Below are positions 40,303-52,100 of a DNA stretch of 64,000 bases, piece after piece. The notes under the pieces are model-generated. The model was not told the origin of the DNA. It made no database searches and saw nothing but the letters and a program-made list of their open reading frames with translations. The position numbers were made by a program, and so were the translations under genes. The stretch is taken from the NCBI GenBank assembly GCA_003344405.1, contig NOWV01000033.1, positions 248,001 through 312,000 of the forward strand. Direction: 5' to 3'. The first letter of the stretch is position 1; the number at the start of each line of letters is the position of its first letter. The DNA is from Trichoplax sp. H2 (taxonomy: Eukaryota; Placozoa; Uniplacotomia; Trichoplacea).

Positions 40303-40841
40303 AGAAACGGCTATCTTATGATATTCTATTACAGTTAGCACTCCATTATTAATTAGTTGGTTACACTGATCCTAGTAAATCAATTCCAACATGAATACAG
40401 TTTATAGCTTCATTTTTTAGCCGAGCTAGGCCATTTTCTATCGACAAACATCGTATCTGGCTCAAGACTACGATAACGTAGGCAGTTGATGCAACGGTTT
40501 ACACAGTAAAATGATATGGAAGGAGTGACTGCAAACATTATGAACGTTGTTAACCTTTACATCCTTATCCATAATTACCGATTATTCCTGATTGATGGGA
40601 CATGGTGTATTTGATGTACCAGTAGATGAATATTATAAGCAAATGCTGAGATGATGGAGTCGAAAAGGAATTGGAAGAATTGCCTTGTACAGTATGCTTT
40701 TACTTGAGGTATGCGGTGCCCTAGTATTCTACTGACTAGACTGCCTCGTACCTATCCCAGTACACTATACCGTACACTTGATACAGTGTACAGCTCAGAA
40801 TGCTAGCCTAGCAATTACCCATGGGCGTTTCTCCTTCAAAT

Positions 40842-41105
40842 GCTAATATCAAACTGGTCAAAATCCTATATTGTTCACTGCCAACAGAGCTACTCTAAAG
40901 GCTAAGATAGTACATCAGTTGATTTCCTTATTGAGCAATGAGCATGGCAAAAAAATCCATGTAAGCTTTTCATACGCTAATATCAATGTGGTCTAAATCC
41001 TACATTGTCCACTCCCAACCGAGTTACTATCAACGCTAAGATAATGAATGCATCAGTTGATTTCCTCCTTTAGCATGGAAAAATCAATGCAAACTTTTCT
41101 CCATC
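40842..41105. repeat. Two-copy tandem repeat, 134-bp period
   Basis: The element gctaatatcaa occurs at 40842 and 40976. In both copies it is followed by a gtc-aaatcctaNattgt-cact-ccaac segment, a gagNtactNtNaacgctaagat segment and a catcagttgatttcct segment. The copies differ by scattered substitutions and small indels. Confidence 0.8.
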
Positions 41106-42036
41106 ATTTCTCTATTAGAATGATGGATTATAGATGCTGTACAGTATATATCTATCAAATTTGGTCATCCTAATCACTGGAAAGTCTTCACTGCGGTGAG
41201 TACATGGAAGAGCTTCAAATTGAGATTGTCGTAGAATTCTTCTATGCAGGGATACCTTAGCGATCACCTGTGGCTTTTTCTCCCTTCTGATCATCTCAGG
41301 TCTAAAGCATCGTTTAATTAATCGAAGCAATTCCCCCCCGTTCCAGCTAGCTCTGCTCACAGTCCATGATTGCAGAACGGGCAAGATGCACTATTTCTAG
41401 CTGTACCTCAAATGATGTCACCCCTTAGCCAGGTTTGTACTGTAGTACAAGCTGCATACTGTACGAGCGTAGCGGATAGCTCTTACTATAGACAGAAGTA
41501 CAGTGCAAAGCCTGTCTTGACTACAGTACAAAGAAGAAGAAGTGGATACTAGACACTGTAAGAGAGTGACATCATTTTAGGTACAGACATGTACTGTAGT
41601 AGTGTATCGTATAGCATTATCAACTGTTGTTTTAAACAGTAGATAGTCAAGAGATCCTATATGATTTCCTGGCAAGTCCGGCTGCGTCTTACTACAGCAT
41701 AATGTAGTAGCTTCTGTTTCAAACAGTATGTAGCCAAATATGTCTTTCGGACTATGGCAAGGACGGATGTACTGACATGACTAGAGCTACAGAACTATGG
41801 GCTGCTAAATACGATGATAGTAATAGCGTTGTTAAGTTTCCAACCTTGGTCAGTTTTGGTTTGTTCCTGCTGGCATGGATTCCAACCGCTCAAATCTTGG
41901 CAACGTTTAGAAATTACATTCAAGCTATTTCGGTTTCAAGATTGAATAAGACGTTACTGTACGAGACAGTATAAGGATTCTACCGGTGATTCATCTTACC
42001 AGGAAAGGTCTTCTTTGACGAGTATTGTTGGTCATC

Positions 42037-45000
42037 ATGGCGGATCCTGGCAGTATGTTTTCACTTCAGCAACAAGTCCGACAAAATCAGGAGGAGCTGC
42101 AAGATTTTTTACGCGATTTAAATAGTTGGGAAGATAAAATTAAAAAGAAAGATCAGGAATTATCTGTAAATAAGGAAGGCTCATCGGATAAGAAAGTACG
42201 AGCACTAGCTTTGTACTTCAGTACTTTATATGTTGACGCTTGTACTCTAGAATGGGCTTCAAGTCTGCATGACACTATATCTTTCAGCATTGTCTTGAGT
42301 ATCGATAATTTAGACGCAACATTGAGTACAGCATCCATGGATTACTTAAAAATGATCTAATGTATCCTAGTATTGACATACATAGATATGATGCAATCAA
42401 TATACACTGCGAAACAAATTGATAAAATATTTTCATTTTACTATACGTCTTGCACACCATCTATCTTTAGTCTCATTCATTTTAGATTGCATGTTACATT
42501 TATAAAGTGCTGCTATCAGCATATGAAATTGTGCATGTCTTCGATATCGTTATTATGACTAGCAATAACGTCTATCATTTACAAAATTTTACAGCTACAT
42601 ACATATAGCATATGTAACTACTTTGTAATGCTACTGCATAGTATAAACTAGCTAATATCCCATATAAGCATATATATAGGACTTAGCATGTCATGACGAC
42701 AATGTTCTAAAGGAATTCATAATTTCACAATTTTATTTTATTAGAATTTGCCACCAGTTCGAAATCGGCCTATCAAACAAACAAAAGAAGAAATAAAGAA
42801 ACCGACAAATAAGCAATCAGACAAGCGAACTGAATCATCGAGAATATCATCCTATGATTACAGAAGTTGGGATAAATTTAATGTGGTAGGCATGGCATAA
42901 ATATCTGTTAGTGATCAGTTGTTTGTACGTATAGGATGTAGTCTGAACGAATCATAAATGGATGCAATCAATATAGAACTCAAGAACACAAATTATAAAT
43001 TATTAGCGCAATACGGTTGAAATTTTGATTATTCTAATAATTTCACATGTAGTTACCACGGTAGTTGATGTAGCTATTTACATGATCAACTAAACTCCAT
43101 CTCATACTCATCTATAGGATGAAGCTTTAGCTCACGTAAGCGATGAAGAAAAAGGAAGTACCCGCGATGAAACCAATACGGCCGATACCGCCTATACCGA
43201 GGAATCTGAAGAAGAAAATGAGGAAATACTGCTGCAAAAAGCTCAATATCAAAAAAATAAAGTACAGTATAGTCACGATTAATTCCTTGCTCATTTATTT
43301 TAATACTATCCTAACATCATTAAGTAATAATGTATTACTACAGATTTGTATTTTCTTTGCAAATTTGCAATAGGGTAATGAATTATTTAAGATTGGTAAA
43401 TATGAGGAAGCCACCAAGTGCTACACACTTGGAATACAGGCTGATCCCAATAATGCAATACTATACGCAAATAGAGCAATGGCATTGCTGAAATTGAAAA
43501 GGTTTGTTAAATAATGCAATTCAATATGTATGTTTTATGTCGGAGATATACAGGTGTGCGTATGTGTGATACTATCAGGATAATATATCAAAAGTTAAAT
43601 TCTATTCAGACGTCCGATCACTTTGAACGCATAACTTACGGTTATTGCACTATTATAAAACACGAGTGTGGAATATACTATATACTATTATACCAATTAT
43701 TCTTATATTGTGCGTAATTCTGAATTATCAGAGGTTATTAGAGTTCTTTCTGCTATTGGCGCATTGATTATATTTTGACAATTTTAATTTTTTAATTTAT
43801 TTGCATAAGATATTCTGAAGCTGAAAAAGATTGCACCTCTTCTATAGCTATTGATAAATCTTATACGAAAGCGTATAGTCGTAGAGGTACTGCTAGGATG
43901 TCACTGCAACGCTTAAATGATGCAATGGATGGTAAGAAAACTAACTACTTGACATATGCTGAAATAATATGATATTGCATTGCAATTTCTAGTGCAATCT
44001 TTTATTAAAGACTAAATATAGCTTAAATTTGTATTCTATGAATTGTGCCGATTGTGACAACATTATATATGTATTCGATCATCTGTTTGCAGATTTTAAG
44101 GAGGTTTTGAAAATAGAACCTGGAAACAAACTAGCTGTAAACGAATTGCAAAAAATAAAATCAAAGGTAGTAAGTGGAAAGGCATTTGCCTGCCTAATAT
44201 TAGATCAATGCTGCATGAGCTTAATGAGTGTTAATTAATGATTGATATATTATATTACATCAGTACTTAATACGAATATGCTTATCGTAATATCTTTTCT
44301 TATTTAGTTAAATGTAAAGAGTGATGGAAAATCGAATAATGAAATTCAGAAGCAGAAAACAGCCAAAATAAAAAAGGAAGTAAGTTACAGTTTTATTTGC
44401 AGGCTTTTATTCGTTATTTGCAAAGAAAACTGTTACTGTAGTAGTCGTAGTAAGTATTCAGTTAACCTTTTTTAGGATTCTACTTTACCGGCACTAGATT
44501 GATTATAGTTTTAAGATTCGAGGTATATTATTTAGGAGCCACTCCGGCGGATACCGATTGAAGAGATTGGAAGTGATGAGGAAATTGTCGTGGATCAGCC
44601 ACAAGAAAATCAAGATACTGTCGGAAAGTCGATACAGTCCAATAATGATCATGAAAATAAGATAGCCAAAGAATCAGAATCGATAACTGAAATAATCAGG
44701 TTGATTTTTGTTAATAAAAGCTTGATTTTTCCTTATAAGTTCTAGCTGCAAGGTAGCCTAAGATTTGAAAAATTGTTAGTAAGGTTCCAGTGGTACCATT
44801 ACGGACTAAGACTTTTAAGGTACCAACTTCGTCTATCCAATTTGAATCAGATTGGAAAGAAATTTGCCACAGTTCGCAGCTACTATATGAATACTTGCAA
44901 GTAGGAAAATAATCACGCTATCCAAGGCGTGACTAAGATGTTAAATTACTTGTTACTGTAGCTTTATGCGTGCAGTGCAATCGATAAAGTAATTCCTAAA

Positions 45001-45559
45001 CTGGTGTCTCGTATTTTGAAGGTTATCGAACCAAAGTTATACCCTAGACTATTTCAAGAATCTCTTGATTCGGAAAAATTCATAAAGATGATGAACGTAT
45101 TCTTAAATTACTACTTACCGTAAGTATTATCATCATTCGTTGCGATCATATATGTAGTCGTTGTGATTTCTGTACAAGTATGGGCTATTTTCAATTTCTA
45201 AGATTAATGATAAGTTCAACTACGTGTGACTTTTTACGATCATTTAATGCAGCAATAATCGATCCGTCATTGAGGAACTCTTATCACTATCGAAAGTTAA
45301 ACGATTCAGTATAGTGCTACTCTTTTTATCTGGGGATGAGAAGAAAAGTACGTATCGGTTACATGCAAAATCTTTAGCGTTTTTGGCAATAACTTTATGT
45401 GTGATTGACTATATTGCACTTATATTTGACCTTACAAATATTGTAGTCGTAGCTGACCTCTTCAAGCAAATTCAACAATCCGTGGAAGAAATCTCTACTG
45501 CAAAGGTCACCATGAAAGATATAAAGCAGTTAGCATCTACTTATAACGCTAAATTGTGA
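42037..45559 (+). CDS. RNA polymerase II-associated protein 3, 12 exons, 494 aa
   Basis: RPAP3 is the TPR subunit of the R2TP co-chaperone that hands clients such as RNA polymerase II and PIKK kinases to HSP90. Exons: 42037-42195, 42745-42885, 43118-43261, 43374-43501, 43810-43931, 44093-44166, 44308-44379, 44536-44699, 44780-44900, 44962-45119, 45253-45347, 45453-45559. The N-terminus has the family hallmark QEELQDFLRDLNSWE (18-32), and SYDYRSWDKFNV is near 89-100. One TPR domain runs 149-256 (GNELFKIGKYEEATKCY, then YTKAYSRRGTARMSL). The RPAP3_C domain is about 337-480 (FKVPTSSIQFESDW, KLYPRLFQESL). The gene is shorter than the 665-residue human protein because only one TPR domain is present. 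The donor after exon 8 (GTTGAT) is weak. The start is the ATG at 42037, which aligns with the family N-terminus. Confidence 0.95.
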
Positions 45560-45741
45560 TGATTAGCCCCTTTTAGAATGTCGAAATTAGTGCATCTGAT
45601 TTAACTTTTTAGATTCCCCGAAAACATTTCATTCTAAAATCATTTTTTTGGCAGCTTTTTACCAGGGCTACTAAGTAGTTCTGCTTTTACTGTAAATGAT
45701 ATTCTTAAAGTGTTGTGATAATTATGTATACATATAGTGTG

Positions 45742-45747
45742 AATAAA
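45742..45747 (+). promoter_or_regulatory. Candidate poly(A) signal of RPAP3
   Basis: AATAAA 183 bases past the RPAP3 stop codon, followed by a GT-containing stretch. Distance and context are normal for an animal gene. Confidence 0.45.
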
Positions 45748-46224
45748 TGAGTGATCTTCACCATGCACAACTAAAAATCATATCTTCACGTAAATGTTTA
45801 CAGCTTTTTTTTGCACGTTTATGCATTGAGTTGTACTTAAAATGTCTAAAAATTTAGTAGAGTCAGTAATTTTGGTATAAATTTGGATAATTTGGCTTTA
45901 AGTAATTGTAACTTTGGGTTACAATTACCTGAGAGATTCGTGTTAGTGAGTACATATTAGTATCATAATTCAGTGATAACTACTGTATATACTTTTTTCT
46001 GGTTGATTCTCTCCATATTACATACTTGATATGCCATAAACGAGAAAAGTGCTGATTGGTAACTTGCTAACTACCTGCTTCCTACAGTATGAGGTTTGAC
46101 TACATCGAAATGCATTGTATGTATAAGTTAAGCGGTTGTTGTGTGTTGAATAATCTTCCAGATTATCAGTTTTGCGACATTCCATGCAATACTATGTATT
46201 AAATTTCTTCTAGTCGTCATTCAT

Positions 46225-46610
46225 GAAAAAATTTTGAAATTACTTCTACTCGCTATCATCACAGCAATCAACTGAGCTCTCAAGATCTTAAATGCAATAC
46301 AGGCAGTAGTTTACTGTGTTGATCTCACACAAGTACCGAAGTCCTGCGTAAAAAGAAAAGAGAAATTATTTCTACTTGATATCATACAAGGATAAATTGA
46401 GCTCTCAAGATCGTAAATCCAATCTAGACAGTAGTTTACTATGCCGATCATTAGCGTATTGATCGCTGTATAGTGAATTTCCTTTTATTACTCGTCATTT
46501 ATGCAAGAAAAGTGAAATGACTTCTACCTGCTGTGGCATCACGCCAATCAACTGAGCTCTCAAGGGATCGTGAATTCAATACAGGCAGTAGTTTACTGTA
46601 CTAATCTGTC
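46225..46610. repeat. Three-copy tandem repeat, 125-155 bp period
   Basis: The anchor tgagctctcaag begins at 46273, 46398 and 46553. Each copy has attNcttctac before it and then aat-caatac-ggcagtagtttact after it. Copies are diverged by substitutions and indels. Confidence 0.8.
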
Positions 46611-47523
46611 TAATACAGTAGTGTAAGGTAGAGTGGATTCGGTATTTTATGCATGCATATTAGAGGAGTCGTCTATATTCATGTTGATCTATCTATTTAT
46701 ATCCTAAAGCACATAAACTGGCCCTAACCAGGCATAGCGAAAATAGTATGGCCCATACTTTGGCTTTTAAAATTTCATGTACCTTTACTGCCATAAGACC
46801 ATGAAGATCTATCTTTACCCATGATATTACAGTATACAATACTTTGCGTACTGTCAGGGATCGTAGTCAATGAACGTTTCCCACTACGGTACAATACTGT
46901 AAGGTAGCGGTCAGCGAAAGCGCAACAACAAAAATTAAAGATCGGAATCCTGATGTAAAAGCTATTAAAAACCTGAAAATATAGCTCATCATATTTAATA
47001 TCTATAGATGGTACTGCCAAATTTGTGAGCTTTATTATCCTGTTTATATGATACATGGGGATATTTAATAGGTTACTGAGTGGGTCATTTAACTGTTACA
47101 ATTTTCGTGCACAAGTAACAGCCAGCTCTAAATTCAACCGATGAACTATTTCCGTTGGACGCTATTGTTTTTTGGGGATCCAATTCCTATATTGACGTCA
47201 ACGTTTTACTTTCGAAATTTTCATTTGCAGTCAAATCGTACTTCATTAGCATTGAAAAATTGACATCGAGAATCCTTCATTGTTTGACGTGCATTTTCAT
47301 CAAATTTTCGACTACATTAAAGTACCTCAAATCCAACTCTACATCCTTCCAAATGGAGTTGATTTGGCCTAAAAATGCCCGTCGATAAAATTGATATTGC
47401 ACAGTGTTTGACCACTACTTGTATTTAGCCTAATTTACTGCCTGTCACTTGATAGTTGGTACTGAAGCACGGTTGACTAAATTAAAACAGGTGTAGTGCT
47501 GACGCAGTAGCTGACTAAAAAGG

Positions 47524-47655
47524 GATATACTGTAGAGTACGGAACAATACTGTCCTGTACTGCATGAGCTGTACAGTGTACAGTGCACTGTCCAGTGGAC
47601 CGTACTGTACACTGTACAGTACAGCGTAAACCGATGTCTACTGTAAGCATACAGT
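47524..47655. repeat. Palindromic TACTGTAC cluster
   Basis: A smaller relative of the array at 27264, with overlapping ctgtacagtgtacagt and actgtacactgtacagt words that can fold on themselves. An open frame on the minus strand here (47445-47669) is a product of this composition. Confidence 0.7.
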
Positions 47656-48304
47656 AGAGTAAACAGCACTAAGCCTTGGAGCTTGCTAATGTCAACTGTT
47701 CAAGTTAATTTAATTTATTTAATGAATGAGTGAATTCAGTGAATAACATTAAAGTGCAAAAAGGATCTTTTGCACCTTTCAATAGGATGCATAGAATACA
47801 CGCTTGAGTTTGCTTGCATTGTATAGTCTAGTAGAGACTGTCTCGCTGTGTGGAAATGGACTTGCCGGTTATATACTGTATACTGTTGCAACTTGCTCTG
47901 TCATTGGGGGGACTGGCAAAGGCAGTAAATTAGTATTTTGGGGATATAAATGATCGGTAGCGTTGCATACGTCGCAACGATCTATATGCATTAGACTAGA
48001 GTCATCGAGTGTATTAGCAACGTAAGCAAGAAGAGATTGTCTGACAAGTCTTTGATTGATAATTTCAGTATAGAAACATCATTGTCAAAGAGTAACAGTG
48101 ATTTTCATGTTTTTGTATCATTAATTTCTATTTTACCACAGCTGTGGCAATATTCTCTATATTAAATATACTACCAATCTATTCAATAGTCCAACTCTGA
48201 ACAGGAATCCATACCGGACACAACATTTTCCGACCATTTTATGACAAAGGTAACTAGTTTCATTTTTTTTCTCTCTCTCGCTCTCTCATCTTTGAAAATA
48301 GAAA

Positions 48305-48375
48305 TGCGCTTCATTGACACCTGGATGATGACCGTACAGTTGCGCTTCATCGACACCTGAATGCTGAACGTGCAC
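48305..48375. repeat. Two-copy 36-bp repeat
   Basis: The phrase tgcgcttcat-gacacctg-atg begins at 48305 and again at 48341, with a few substitutions and a partial tail of the second copy. Confidence 0.65.
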
Positions 48376-49198
48376 TGTACGTCATCTCGTTGATGTCAAG
48401 CCAGCAGTTGTAACATCGACCTCTTGCAGTCAAGGAGAAGGGCGAAAAAAATGGCGACTTCTTTGCTACACTGAACTTAACTTAAACTGGATAGAATACT
48501 GCTTTGATTTCGTCATGGCAGTCAGTGAATTTATTTAAAGCCTTCAATTTTGTCTGAAATGTGATTCTTTTTTTGGTCCTGCCTTTGCTTACAGTTGATT
48601 TTGTAAAGCATTGTGTTTATTCAAGCAGTCGTGGGGTTTCCTCCCTAAAGAAAAAAATGCAGAGAGAGGGAGAGAAAAAAAATTATACAGGATAGCTAGT
48701 TGTTCATTTGGTCTGAGTTTCGACGACGGCAAAGCCTAATAAAGAAATGTTTACTGATTGAAAATCTCTTTTTCAATACCCTTCTAGAGATTGTCAGATA
48801 CCGTTAAGCTTATATTTGGGATTGCAACCGTGCGTGCAAATTTTGTACCCGTAGCTTAAATTGATTTGGATACAAGAGCGAGAGTGGAGAAGATTGAAAA
48901 TACTCAGAAGGATTCTTGCTAGGTATCATTAATCCTTTCATCTTTGGAAAGCAAAGAAGTAGAAACGAGAATTTGCTTTCCATTATTCTAGCCAAGAAAT
49001 TCAAACGAAAGCCTATCAAGTAAGTGAAATTGCATACAACAACTCCCTTGTTTCGCTTGAATGAGGACGTATTGAAAACTAAAAGATGATGTTAAGATTG
49101 TTTCTTCCTTATCGCACTCATTCTTCGATATTCTTCATTGACAAGAAACTGAAATAGTCATTTCCTTGCACTAATAGGTACAAAATACATTGATTGAA

Positions 49199-52100
49199 AT
49201 GAATGGTACTGCAGGAAACATGATCAAGGAAGGCAATTCTGGATTAATCGATGATTTAGGCGAAGATTATGATATGCTACTAAAAGTCATGATTGTTGGT
49301 GATGCTGGTGTTGGTAAAACGGCTTTGCTGCATCGCTTTAAGAGTAACGCCTACAATGAAAAATATTCCAGTACAGTTGGTGTTGATTTTTTCTTTAAGA
49401 CAATCCATTCCGGTGGTAAGAAGATTAAGGTAATTGACAGTCTCATGTTATAATCTACTTTCTAATAAAGTAAACCCTGAATAATTTGATCACCAATACA
49501 GTACATGATGACTACCATTTTCTTTTCATACTGTACGGTAATTTAATTTATTTATCAGTGAATATTTCATGTAATTTGATGATACTGAAAACTACAGTGT
49601 TAAAGCACTTGCTATATTATTTTCTTGCATGGTGACATGATGATTATTCCTTTTCTTTGCACTTCCATTTGGAGTGACGCCAGAACTACTCAATTCGACA
49701 TAATATTCCGCATTATATCACTATTTAGTTTTGAAAAACAACTACCTACTGGACAGCTACTTTCCCTATTCTTTATCACTCATCAACCTGCTTTCATGTT
49801 GAGCCTCTTAATAACTTCTAATTTATTCAATCGCTATGTCATTATTACTGGATAAAATGGAAGATAGCCTAACTAAGGAGTACAGTATTTACCTTCTTTT
49901 TGCAAATCATGATGTATCTTTTACATTATTTGCATGTGTATCATTTCTTAAACTGAATGGACACAGATTGCAGCTTATGCAATGGGAACAATAACTTATT
50001 GATACTCAGCTTTTCATCTTAGACAAATGGTCCTGTGAAGATTTAATCAGGCGATATAGGAATTAAATTGAGTGTTCATAGACCGTTTATTAAACCAATA
50101 CATTAAATAATGGTGGTAGTTGAACATCGTGAAGCAATCCCGATATTAAATGACTCGTAAATGTTGACATTCTTCTCTAGTAGTGACTTGACTATACTCG
50201 AATTTTTATTGATTGTAGTTATCTACCTAGAACATGGCATATAAAGACGTATCCACTACTTTCATAGCCAGTATTATTTATTTAAATTGTTCAAGGAGAA
50301 GTATACTCGGTCCTTTCACGCAATTACTTACTATAAGGGAAGCAATGATTAATTAATAAAGTTAGCCGAGGATTATGAATGATTTTGTACACTTTATTAT
50401 GATAACAGTTTAACTTATCTTAATCAAAAGGAGTATTTCATTCGTCAAGATATTTCCCTGAAAATCAAGTAATCGGTCTTTTCCTTTAATATTATATTAA
50501 TATTCAGCATATGTAATTATCATAGGTGTTCATCAAATAGTTCATGAATTTCTGATACGGACGATTAGATCTGATGACATTTGCTTCTACATGTGATTTC
50601 GATAACACCTTCATTGCTCGAGATAACTCTTATATTCTTTGCGGGTAGTAATAATATCGAAGCTGTACTGAATTTTAGAGATTCTTTTGTCGTTTCGTCA
50701 ATCCCAACGATTGGCTAATTTTAGATTAACAACTATTATGACAGTAAGAAGTTATTCCAAGATGATTCGTTGCAGCTTATGAAAGTTTTATTTGATTTAT
50801 GTTTGAAGTTGGAACTTACTTTCGATTTATGGAATGCTGTAATATAGACTAATAACAGTGTGCTAGTCATAGCATGAATAACCTCAATGATTTACATGTA
50901 AGCTCCTGAAAGCTTAGTTATAGCCGTATTTACGGTAGTACTTTCCTTCTATTAGAATACCGCGCGGTTTGAAACATATGGGAGTACCATAAAATTTCAT
51001 AGACTGTTGCCTTTAAATTTACAAGTTTATTGATTTAAAACTCCATGTACATCTCAATGTAACCTTCATCATTCTATTCTACTGTGCTTAGGTATATTCG
51101 TTGGGTGAAATAATACTTTAACTGTATTTGCTTATATTATAATTTAAAAATAGAACTAGTCTTTTATGAATGGAAATATCACTTTGTTACATATCTGGAC
51201 AGCTGCTGAATTTTACATCAGTACAAATACTGTATACAGCCTTTATTGTATATAGTAGTAGCTATAGTGAGTATGACCCATCAAATCAATCTGTGATCAA
51301 TTAAACATTAGTACACACCATAAAAGTTATACTATACTATATTATCCGAAAGCTATCGTACAAGGTATCGAATTATGATCTCACGCATTGATACATACAA
51401 GTATCTTATTTTTCATAAAGTGGCTATACATCGTTACATACCGTAATCAAACTTTGTAGAGTTAGACAAAATCAATCTTGGAATTTTTCTATTTTATCTG
51501 CTGCATAACTATAGTTAAAGCAATCTTTTTAGTGTTGAAGTACGCGCACATCTACGTCTCCTATTTTTTGTAAACGTCTATAAGAAAGTAATACCATTAA
51601 TTAATATTGTTTATGCGTTAAATGCGTATAGTGTATATTTTAGTGCGACTACATACTGTAGGCCAATCGATTTATTGTTCTGCTGATTAATCAATGAAAC
51701 ATCACGAGCACGTCTACATTTGATGTCAACGTTGATTCAGATATGAACCATAAATTCGTTACAAATTATAGTATTACAAGATTTATAATTTATGTAGGAT
51801 TTCATGATTAGTAATCTTGCTGATTGATCTATTTAAATCATTTACGATACTATCTGTAAATAAGAATATTAACAACCCACCTAAAAGAGTCACAGAGTTG
51901 ATTCTTCCGGAATGGTTTCTATAATTTATCATATAGACCTAATAGATCCCGTTATGCAATCTAAACGTAATCGCAGCTTTGTTATTATAACCTGCTTTCA
52001 TCGTCATATTAAATCTTGACTGGATTAGATTAATTGGTATTACGTTAATAACTACCAAGCTTATTTACAATACGCTGTCACAGGCATTTTTATAATTAGT

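Larger units (their letters stand above)
40164..42036. other. Divergent intergenic region, twinfilin / RPAP3
   Basis: The 1.9 kb between two head-to-head start codons must contain both promoters unless 5' exons lie further out. It holds the upstream half of the 86-bp duplication, a two-copy 134-bp repeat (about 40842-41105), TACTGTAC-type words near 41430-41600, and orphan frames of 89 codons (41115-41384, minus) and 65 codons (41777-41974, plus) that I cannot assign. No clear TATA element was identified. Confidence 0.5.
45560..49198. other. Intergenic region, RPAP3 / Rab GTPase
   Basis: No supportable gene. It contains RPAP3's probable poly(A) site, a three-copy repeat (46225-46610), a palindromic pentamer cluster (47524-47655), a CT-rich microsatellite near 48267-48288 and a 36-bp two-copy repeat at 48305-48375. 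A minus-strand frame of 93 codons at 46775-47056 has no recognisable features. Confidence 0.5.

Noticed and set aside
43143-43373. 76-codon plus-strand frame
   Set aside because: It is another frame of RPAP3 exon 3, whose true frame encodes an acidic stretch joining the TPR domain in phase.
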